Shown here: in pieces, positions 57,466 through 63,664 of the stretch
Layout: each line of letters starts with the position of its first letter
How positions within the stretch are numbered: the stretch's first letter is position 1
Origin: a bacterium
GTDB taxonomy: Bacteria; Actinomycetota; Acidimicrobiia; Acidimicrobiales; Bin134
Assembly (NCBI GenBank): GCA_026705465.1
Contig: JAPPAP010000005.1
Location: 1-63,664, forward strand
Length of the DNA: 63,664 nucleotides
Direction: 5' to 3'
Notes under the pieces: model-generated
Seen by the model: the letters and a program-made list of their open reading frames with translations, nothing else
What the model was told of the DNA's origin: nothing
Databases searched by the model: none
Translations under genes and position numbers: made by a program

Positions 57466-59868
57466 TCACAGGCCCTTGGGGCGAGTGCCGATAACGCCGT
57501 CAGCCTCTAGCGCGGCGATCTCGTCAGCCGATAAGCCCAACTCGCCCAGGATCTCGTGGTTGTGCTGGCCCAGGGTGGGCGACGGAGAGGTGATCCAGCG
57601 GTCCACCGAGGCGAACCGGTAGGGCATCCCCGGCATGGGGTGGGTACCCACCGACGGGTGCTCGACCATCTCGAACAGGCCCCGGTGGGCGTGCTGGGGA
57701 TTCTCGTGCTGGAGGCGGGGATCCCACGCGGGGGCGGCAGGCACGCCCGCTTCCACTAGCCGAGCCACCGCCTCGTCGAGTTCCTGATCGGCGGCCCAGG
57801 TGTACAGCCCCTCGTCGATGGCGTCGTGGCCCTCCCGACGCCCGGCGTCGGTGGCGTACTCCGGGCGGTTGGCCCAATCCGGAGATCCCAGCACCTCCAC
57901 CAAGGCCTGCCACTGCTCATCGGTGGCCACGGCCAGCGCCAGCCATTGCTCGTGGCCCTGGCAAGGGTAGAGGCCCTGGGGGGCGGCGTAAGGACCCCGG
58001 TTGCCGGCCCGCTCCATCACGTTGCCGTAGGCGGTGTACTCCACAATCTGCTCGGCCGAGCAATTGAGCGCGGCCTCCACCATGGTGGACTCCACAAATA
58101 CTCCCTGGCCGGTTTGCTCCCGCACGGCTAAGCCCAAGATGGCGGCAAATGCGCCGTGCATTCCGGCGATGGGATCGCACGGCCCGCGCATGATGCGGGG
58201 CTGGTCGTAGAGGTGGCCGGTGACCCAGGCCATGCCGGTGAGCTGTTCCATGGTCTGGGCGAACCCCACCCGATCGCGCCATGGCCCGCTCAGCCCGAAC
58301 GCGGGCATCCGGGTGAACACCGCCCGGGGATTGCGGGCCGAGACGGCCTCCCAGCTCAAGCCCCACTTCTCCACCACCCGGGGGGAGAAGTTCTCGATCA
58401 CCACATCGGCACTCTCGATGAGCCGCCACAAAAGGTCCATCCCCGCCTCGGTGTCCAAGTCGAGCGTGAGGTCCCGCTTGTTGGGGTTGATGGCCACGAA
58501 CATCGAGCTCCACTCCCACCATTCCTCGGTACCGAACATGAACCCGGTCATGCGCATGCCGTCGGGGTGGCCGGTGGACTCGATGTGGATCACATCGGCG
58601 CCCAGCATGGCCAGCGTGCCGGTGGCCGACGGGCCCGCCCACCAGCTGGTGAGGTCCACCACCTTGACCCCGGCCAGCGGCAGATCGTGGGCATCGTCCG
58701 CAGCCGACGGCACCGGCCGAGGGCGGACTTCGACTGTTCCGGTGTGCTCGCCTAGTCCGGGAGCAGGCGAAGCCGGGCGGCGTTCACCGCCGTCGTCCAT
58801 CAGATAGGGCGGTCGGGGCTGGAGGAACCCGCTGGGATTGTGCACGAATGCCCCTCGGGCCACGAACTGCTCGTTGTCGAGCACGCTGCGCCCGTCGTTC
58901 ACCTCGGCCACCGGCACCCGCAGATCGGAGGCCGCCTTGATGATCTCGGCCACCGTGTGGCGGGAGGTCCAGGGGTGGACCATGGCATTCCACTCGTCGA
59001 GGCGACCGGCCCGCTCCCCGATCTGGCTCCACTCGGTGTCGATCAGGTCGGGGCGCTCGATCATCAGCACGAAGCCCTGGTATTGCAGGGCGGTGTTGGT
59101 GTTGAACCCAACCCAGCCGTCGAGGGCGGGCTCGATGGAGGGCGCCTCCACCGACCTGGCCACCCGGTCGAATTCATGGCCGCCGCCCCGCATGGAGTGG
59201 GCCAAGTCGGTGAACGTGGTGGCGGCGATGCCCATCACATCGGCTACCGCCAGGTCGATGTGCTCGCCGCGCCCGGTTCGCCGGGCCCGCAATAGCGCGG
59301 AGAGCAGCGCTGGCCCGGCGTAGGCCCCCGCCGTCCATTCGGCGATGCCCCCTCCAGCGTGGATCGGAGGCTGGTCGGGCCGCCCCCGACAGGCGATGGC
59401 CCCGCATTGGGCCTGCACGGTGTACTCGGTGGACGGATGGGAAGCCAGCGGACCGTCCTGCCCGTAGGGCGTCACCGACAGCACCACCAGGTGGGGATGC
59501 TGGTCGGCCCAGCCCCGGCCCAGGCCCGACCCGGCGGGGAACGACTCCACCACCGCGTCGGCGGTGGCTACGAGCTCTTCAATCTCGGGGTCGCCGGGCT
59601 CACCGACAACGCCCCGCTTCGAGGTGTTCAGCAGCTGGAACAGCGCGCTGTCGCCCTCGAATTCAGCCCGGGTCGCCGACCAGCGGCGCACCGGGTCGCC
59701 GTCGGTGTCCTCCACCTTGATGACGTCGGCCCCGGCGTCGGCCAACAGCTTGGTGACATAGGGGCCGGGTACCCCGGTCGAGAAGTCCACCACCTGGATG
59801 CCGGCCAGTATCGAGGCCTGCACGTGGGCGCCGTTGCCCCCGCTCTGCCCGCTGGACGCCTCCGTCAT
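57466..59868 (-). CDS. Fused double CaiB/BaiF class III CoA-transferase
   Basis: An 800-residue protein, twice the usual family length. Domain 1 (about 20-385) begins GIQVVDFSTGVPGPYVTKLLADAGADVIKVE-like and domain 2 (about 398-790) begins VKVVDLTSWWAGP; each has the CoA-binding start and an RTGRG/QTGQG motif. Counting back 21 residues from that Thr, domain 1 has Glu177 and domain 2 has Asp565 (CDPIAG), so only domain 2 looks catalytically normal. It would move CoA onto a carboxylate. It leads the operon with alcohol dehydrogenase, cupin, SDR and carnitine-dehydrogenase-like genes. Confidence 0.9.
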   Translation of the reverse strand: MTEASSGQSGGNGAHVQASILAGIQVVDFSTGVPGPYVTKLLADAGADVIKVEDTDGDPVRRWSATRAEFEGDSALFQLLNTSKRGVVGEPGDPEIEELVATADAVVESFPAGSGLGRGWADQHPHLVVLSVTPYGQDGPLASHPSTEYTVQAQCGAIACRGRPDQPPIHAGGGIAEWTAGAYAGPALLSALLRARRTGRGEHIDLAVADVMGIAATTFTDLAHSMRGGGHEFDRVARSVEAPSIEPALDGWVGFNTNTALQYQGFVLMIERPDLIDTEWSQIGERAGRLDEWNAMVHPWTSRHTVAEIIKAASDLRVPVAEVNDGRSVLDNEQFVARGAFVHNPSGFLQPRPPYLMDDGGERRPASPAPGLGEHTGTVEVRPRPVPSAADDAHDLPLAGVKVVDLTSWWAGPSATGTLAMLGADVIHIESTGHPDGMRMTGFMFGTEEWWEWSSMFVAINPNKRDLTLDLDTEAGMDLLWRLIESADVVIENFSPRVVEKWGLSWEAVSARNPRAVFTRMPAFGLSGPWRDRVGFAQTMEQLTGMAWVTGHLYDQPRIMRGPCDPIAGMHGAFAAILGLAVREQTGQGVFVESTMVEAALNCSAEQIVEYTAYGNVMERAGNRGPYAAPQGLYPCQGHEQWLALAVATDEQWQALVEVLGSPDWANRPEYATDAGRREGHDAIDEGLYTWAADQELDEAVARLVEAGVPAAPAWDPRLQHENPQHAHRGLFEMVEHPSVGTHPMPGMPYRFASVDRWITSPSPTLGQHNHEILGELGLSADEIAALEADGVIGTRPKGL

Positions 59869-59977
59869 CGCTGCCCGCCTATTTCACGGTCGGTTTGCAC
59901 CCCGGTATCTTGTCGCATCAGAAGTTCCCATACACTGGCCGACACTCGCCAAACGATTGCAGCAAAGGACAGCCATC

Positions 59978-61249
59978 GTGAAGCTCACCGAAGTCAACCT
60001 GCTCGACCCCGACCGATTCGTGCGCCAAGAGCACCATGAGATGTTCAAGGTGCTGAGGGACCAAGCCCCCGTCTTCTTGCACCAGGATCCCAATGGGCCA
60101 GCGTTCTGGAACATCGTCAAACACAACGATCTGGTGGACGTGAACCGCGACACCGAGCTCTTCTCCTCTGAGATCGGCGGCACCTCCATCCCCGATCCCG
60201 GCACCCGCGAGAACAGCGGGCCCGACTCCCGCGGGGTGATGATGCTCACCACCGATCCCCCCAAGCACACCCGCTACCGGCGGCTAGTGAACAAGGGCTT
60301 CACCCCCCGCATGATCAGCCTGATCGAGCAGTACCTGCGGCACCGGGCCATCCTCATTGTCGACAACGTGATCGAAAAGGGCGAGGCCGACTTCGTGGTG
60401 GACCTGGCCTCTGAACTCCCGCTCCAGGCCATCGCCGAGATCATGGGCGTGCCCCAGGAAGACCGCATGATGCTGTTCGACTGGTCCAACCGCTTGATCG
60501 GCGTTGACGACCCCGAGTATGCCGGCGGCGCCGAAGACGGCGTGGCGGCTGGTGCCGAGCTTTACGCCTACACCAACCAGCTGGCCAAGGACCGGGCGGA
60601 AAACCCCCGCGACGACATCGTCACCAAGCTCATCAACGCCGAGATCGACGGCGACCGGCTGACCGAGCTGGAGTTCGACATGTTCATGCTGCTGCTCACC
60701 GTGGCCGGCAACGAAACCACCCGCAACGCCACCGCCCAGGGGATGCTGGCGCTGATGGACCATCCCGAGCAGTTCGAGATCATGAAGGATTCCCCCGATG
60801 GGGTGACCGACACCCACATCGACGAGCTCTTGCGGTGGTCCACCCCGGTGTTGCACTTCCGCCGCACCGCCACCGAGGACACCGAGATCAGGGACCAGCA
60901 CATCGACGAGGGCGACAAGATCGTCATCTGGCACATTTCGGCCAATCGGGACGAAGAGGTGTTCGAAGATCCGTTCACCTTCGACGTGAACCGCACCCCC
61001 AACGAGCAGATCGCCTTCGGTGGCGGCGGGGCCCACTATTGCCTGGGCGCCAACCTGGCCAAGATGGAGCTGCGCCTCATCTTCCAGGAGATCATCGAGC
61101 GCATGCCCGACATCCACCGAGTGGGCGAGCCCGAATGGCTGCGCTCCAACTTCATCGGCGGCGTCAAGCACCTGCCCGTCGCCTGGACCCCCGGCGCCAA
61201 GGTCAACCCCGGCCCCGCCCCCGACCAAAACCTCTCAACCCTGGTCTAA
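59978..61249 (+). CDS. Cytochrome P450, CYP124/125-like group
   Basis: A 423-residue P450 (GTG start, VKLTEVNLLDPDRF). AGNETTRN (243-250) in the I-helix, Glu283-Arg286 of ExxR, and FGGGGAHYCLGANLAKMEL with the heme Cys355. This heme-loop wording is the one seen in mycobacterial CYP124/CYP125/CYP142-type enzymes that hydroxylate the ends of sterol or methyl-branched side chains. TTDPPKHTRYRRLVNKGFTP is also typical. It is divergent from the CoA-transferase operon. Steroid or isoprenoid omega-hydroxylation is the leading inference. Confidence 0.92.
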   Translation: MKLTEVNLLDPDRFVRQEHHEMFKVLRDQAPVFLHQDPNGPAFWNIVKHNDLVDVNRDTELFSSEIGGTSIPDPGTRENSGPDSRGVMMLTTDPPKHTRYRRLVNKGFTPRMISLIEQYLRHRAILIVDNVIEKGEADFVVDLASELPLQAIAEIMGVPQEDRMMLFDWSNRLIGVDDPEYAGGAEDGVAAGAELYAYTNQLAKDRAENPRDDIVTKLINAEIDGDRLTELEFDMFMLLLTVAGNETTRNATAQGMLALMDHPEQFEIMKDSPDGVTDTHIDELLRWSTPVLHFRRTATEDTEIRDQHIDEGDKIVIWHISANRDEEVFEDPFTFDVNRTPNEQIAFGGGGAHYCLGANLAKMELRLIFQEIIERMPDIHRVGEPEWLRSNFIGGVKHLPVAWTPGAKVNPGPAPDQNLSTLV

Positions 61250-61315
61250 CACCTGGCCCGGCACGGTGGCGTGGAGCTCGATTCGGCCTCGCGTCGGGTC
61301 GAGCGAGAGTGAATC

Positions 61316-61321
61316 TATAAT
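61316..61321 (+). promoter_or_regulatory. -10 box (consensus) of the exonuclease-like gene
   Basis: A perfect TATAAT 15 bases before ATG 61337, with no good -35; a GGGGG purine run before the ATG can serve as ribosome-binding site. Confidence 0.55.
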
Positions 61322-61336
61322 GCGGCAGGGGGTGCA

Positions 61337-62245
61337 ATGGCCGACTTGACATCGAATCGGGTTGTGCTGGGCTATGAGACGACGGGATTCGGCGGCGACG
61401 GCCACTTAGTGGAGGTTGCCTGCGTCTCTGTGTCGCCTGAAGGCCAGGTCCTCGAGGAGTGGGACACGCTCGTGAATCCCGAGAGCGACCCCGGCCCTGA
61501 GAGCCTGCACGGGATCACGCCGTCTTTGCTGGAGGGCGCCCCTGCTTTCGGTGCGGTATCCGGCGATGTCGCCGCTCGCTTGGACGGAGCGGTCCCGGTG
61601 GCCCACAACCTGTCGGTCTGCATGGGGGTGCTCGTCCGGGAGTTCGACCGGTTGGGGGCCTATGTGGACTCAGGGTCCGGGGTTTGTACGTTCGAGCTGT
61701 GCGGAACCTCCCTTACGGCCGCCGCGCAAACGCACGACATCGCCGTCGGCGGCGATCGCGGCGCGCTGCAACACGCCCGCATCGCCGCTGAGCTGTACCG
61801 GCGGCTGGTCGAGGACGCCGGGCCGGTTGAGCCCGCCTATGTCGCCTTGAGCATCGGCATTGGCCCGCCGGGGGCCCCGACCAAGCGCAGGGGTACCGAC
61901 ACGGTCCGCTCGGGCGGGCTGTGGACCATCGGCGACCAGGTGAGTTGGCCCCGCGAACACCAAGACGAATCAGCGGTTTATTTGGACTGTCTGGACCGCA
62001 TGCTCGACAACTTGGAGATCGGCAGCGCCGAGCAGCGGTTCTTGGACGAGGCCGCCCGCGACCTCGGAATCTCCCTGGCTGAACGCCAGCGCCTCCACGC
62101 CGCCTACACCCAGTCAGTCAAAGACATGATCGTGGCCGACCGAGTGGTGACCCAAGCCCAGCGTGACCGTCTCGAAGCCGTCGCCCAAGCTCTCGGCTGC
62201 GAAATTGACCTGCCCGACATCACCGACCCGACACCGCCCAATTGA
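61337..62245 (+). CDS. Degenerate DEDDh exonuclease domain fused to TerB-like domain
   Basis: A 302-residue protein. Residues about 8-160 follow the DnaQ-like exonuclease fold: LGYETTG (usually DxETTG), LVNPESDPGPESLHGITP, AHNLSVCMGVLVREF (usually HNxxFDxxFL), and QHARIAAEL (usually HxAxxDA). The acidic metal ligands at three of four positions are replaced; only Glu14 remains. Residues about 230-292 form a TerB-like helical domain (LHAAYTQSVKDMIVADRVVTQAQRDRLEAVAQ). It probably binds nucleic acid or a partner without cutting. Confidence 0.85.
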   Translation: MADLTSNRVVLGYETTGFGGDGHLVEVACVSVSPEGQVLEEWDTLVNPESDPGPESLHGITPSLLEGAPAFGAVSGDVAARLDGAVPVAHNLSVCMGVLVREFDRLGAYVDSGSGVCTFELCGTSLTAAAQTHDIAVGGDRGALQHARIAAELYRRLVEDAGPVEPAYVALSIGIGPPGAPTKRRGTDTVRSGGLWTIGDQVSWPREHQDESAVYLDCLDRMLDNLEIGSAEQRFLDEAARDLGISLAERQRLHAAYTQSVKDMIVADRVVTQAQRDRLEAVAQALGCEIDLPDITDPTPPN

Positions 62246-62415
62246 CCAAGATGCCGTTCGGGATCGGTTAGTTCGGGCGGTGAACGTATCGGCGGTGTTG
62301 GACTCGGTGGATCACCACTAGGCCATACACCCCAATCCGTGTTTTCCCTACACACAGTGATGTGGGAATAAACCTCCAACATCTGAACCATCGGGCTATA
62401 CCATCCTCCTGCCCG

Positions 62416-62421
62416 AAGGAG
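62416..62421 (+). promoter_or_regulatory. Ribosome-binding site of ilvE
   Basis: AAGGAG with a seven-base gap to ATG 62429. The preceding 183-base gap (62246-62428) holds no gene I can support. Confidence 0.6.
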
Positions 62422-62428
62422 AGCCTGT

Positions 62429-63457
62429 ATGTCCGTCAAGCCCGACCCCCTCACCGTCCCCTTTGGGACCGTTTTCTGCGACTGGATGACGACGGCCCGA
62501 TCCGACGGCGGCCCCTTTGACTACCGCGGCTCGCCCGAGCCGTTCGGCGACTTGAGCTTCAGCCCGGCCGCGCACGTGCTGCACTACGGAAGCTCAGTTT
62601 TCGAGGGATTGAAGGCCCATCGCCAGATCGACGGGTCGGTGGCCATCTTCCGGTTGGACACCCATGTCTCTCGGATGGTGACCAGCGCTTCCCGTCTACG
62701 GCTGCCTGAGATTGATCCCGGCCTCTTGCACCAGATGATCATCGATGCCGTTGCAGCCAACGCAGATGAAGTCCCCGATCCGCCCGGGTCGCTCTACCTG
62801 CGTCCGACCCTGGTGGGTACCGGGGCCGACATCGGCGCCGCGGCCCATCCCGCTCCCTCTGCACTGCTGTTCGTGGTCAATTCCCCAGTGGGCGACTACT
62901 TCAAGGGGGGCATTCGACCCCTCACGCTGCAAGTGGAGTCTTCTGCCCCGCGCACCGTGCCCCAGTTCGGCATGGTGAAATGCAGTGCCAACTATGCCAT
63001 GGCCCTGGGCCCCACTCTGGACGCCATGGCCGCCAACGAGGCAATCGACCAGGTGCTGTTCGCCACCGACGGCGACATCACCGAGACCGGGGCCTCGAAC
63101 TTCTTCCTGGCCGACGGCGAGCGCATTGTCACCCGGCACCTCGACGATTCGTTCCTTCACGGCGTGACCCGGGACTCGGTGATCCAACTGGCACGCCACC
63201 TCGGCTACGAGGTGGAGGAACGGGCTATCGACCCCGAGGAACTTGTCGACTGGTCGGAGCGAGGCGAGGCGTTCCTGTCGGGCACCGCAGCTGGAGTGGC
63301 ACCCGTCGGCACCATCCTCTACTCGGGCAAGACGCTCACCATCGGCGACGGCCAACCAGGTCCCAACACACTGCGCCTGCGCCAAGCCCTCACCGACGCC
63401 CAAACCGGCGCCGCCCCCGACACCTTCGGCTGGCGCACATCAGTGCGAAGCCACTAG
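62429..63457 (+). CDS. ilvE: Branched-chain amino acid aminotransferase
   Basis: A 342-residue fold-type IV PLP enzyme. HYGSSVFEGLKAHR, the PLP Lys184 in GMVKCSANYAMAL, ITETGASNFF and LSGTAAGVAPVGTI are the BCAT (IlvE group, eukaryotic-like) motifs. It transfers the amino group between glutamate and leucine, isoleucine or valine. The start is fixed by AAGGAG and by the family N-terminus. It stands in its own transcription unit before the next, truncated gene. Confidence 0.94.
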   Translation: MSVKPDPLTVPFGTVFCDWMTTARSDGGPFDYRGSPEPFGDLSFSPAAHVLHYGSSVFEGLKAHRQIDGSVAIFRLDTHVSRMVTSASRLRLPEIDPGLLHQMIIDAVAANADEVPDPPGSLYLRPTLVGTGADIGAAAHPAPSALLFVVNSPVGDYFKGGIRPLTLQVESSAPRTVPQFGMVKCSANYAMALGPTLDAMAANEAIDQVLFATDGDITETGASNFFLADGERIVTRHLDDSFLHGVTRDSVIQLARHLGYEVEERAIDPEELVDWSERGEAFLSGTAAGVAPVGTILYSGKTLTIGDGQPGPNTLRLRQALTDAQTGAAPDTFGWRTSVRSH

Positions 63458-63551
63458 TCGACTGCGGCTGAGGCGAAAACCGTGCTCGGTTGGCAACTAC
63501 AGTCAGGACCACATCACTCTATTGAAAGATGGTCGAACAGAGGTTGCATCT

Positions 63552-63664
63552 ATGACCGCCGTGCCAACCGAATCGGAAGCCGCAAGCGGCACCTTCACTA
63601 AGCCGCCCCCAGCGACTGAGGCAGATCCCCACAACCCGCTACACAATGCCTTTTGGCGACGGGA
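63552..63664 (+). CDS. Start of an unidentified gene (cut by window end)
   Basis: An ATG preceded by AGAGG with an eight-base gap opens a frame that has no stop before the window ends (37 codons). The start, MTAVPTESEAASGTF, is polar and Pro/Ala-rich, ending NPLHNAFWRR. Too little is visible to name a function. Confidence 0.6.
   Translation, partial: MTAVPTESEAASGTFTKPPPATEADPHNPLHNAFWRR

Noticed and set aside
62297..62454. Minus-strand frame with GGWYSPMVQMLEVYSH, resembling the end of a tyrosine recombinase
   Set aside because: The match is short, partly antisense to the ilvE start, and lacks the Arg-His-x-x-Arg box; at most a tiny decayed remnant.
1..63664. CRISPR array, tRNA or rRNA genes, insertion sequences, prophage
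   Set aside because: I saw no regularly spaced repeats, no cloverleaf-like sequence in the short intergenic gaps, no transposase or integrase motifs and no terminal inverted repeats. A covariance-model search would be needed to exclude small RNAs fully.

Overview
The window reads as a chromosomal segment of a high-GC actinobacterium, most likely an uncultured member of the Acidimicrobiia or a relative. Direct support comes from a WhiB-family Fe-S regulator, the mismatch endonuclease NucS, mycothiol S-conjugate amidase (Mca), an LLM-class (F420-type) oxidoreductase, an IpdF-like steroid-ring dehydrogenase and a large set of CoA-linked lipid/steroid catabolism genes. The lineage call is an inference from gene content; there is no rRNA or other strong phylogenetic marker here.

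Layout. 1-7245: the end of an SDR gene coupled to a zinc-type alcohol dehydrogenase, a tyrosine phosphatase, two small alpha/beta-barrel-like proteins, and a minus-strand run of SDRs (one IpdF-like) with a thioredoxin-like lipoprotein. 7316-12999: a tight minus-strand operon of two class III CoA-transferases, a thiolase-fold/DUF35 pair and an AT-rich MFS transporter. 13072-18298: 2-hydroxyacid dehydrogenase, acyl-CoA ligase, two methyltransferases and a P450. 18299-21556: a double-VOC protein, two proteins of unknown function and an RHH/PIN toxin-antitoxin pair. 21584-31975: VOC, SDR, DUF2784, cyclase, MFS, acyl-CoA ligase, two enoyl-CoA hydratases, SDR, Ogt and an APH-like kinase. 31986-37784: an SLC13 permease, a fused ATP sulfurylase/APS kinase, two CysQ-type phosphatases and NucS. 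37855-44676: VanW-like protein, geranylgeranyl-reductase-like flavoprotein, SDR, PAP2 phosphatase, a methyltransferase-DNA glycosylase fusion and an LLM oxidoreductase. 44739-48304: a polyhydroxyalkanoate locus (phaC, phasin-like protein, hydroxybutyryl-CoA dehydrogenase, XRE regulator). 48391-54277: a 56-residue protein, secreted nuclease, YdjC-like protein, SCP2-like protein, Mca, esterase, WhiB and an MFS exporter. 54274-59868: a minus-strand operon with a double CoA-transferase, zinc alcohol dehydrogenase, cupin, SDR and a carnitine-dehydrogenase-like enzyme. 59978-63664: a P450, a degenerate exonuclease-TerB protein, IlvE and a truncated gene at the edge.

Working together, the ligases, CoA-transferases, hydratases, SDRs, thiolase-like protein and P450s describe aerobic use of acyl-CoA-activated hydrophobic substrates (sterol, terpenoid or alkyl-succinate-like), with carbon storage as polyhydroxyalkanoate. 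Genes are tightly packed. Start and stop codons commonly overlap (ATGA, GTGA, TGATG), several convergent neighbours share a CTAG/CTAA stop, and many first genes carry a TAnnnT box 6-8 bases before the start codon, suggesting leaderless mRNAs. No gene-free stretch exceeds 300 bases; the longest is about 183 bases (62246-62428). I saw no tRNA, rRNA, CRISPR array, insertion sequence or prophage.
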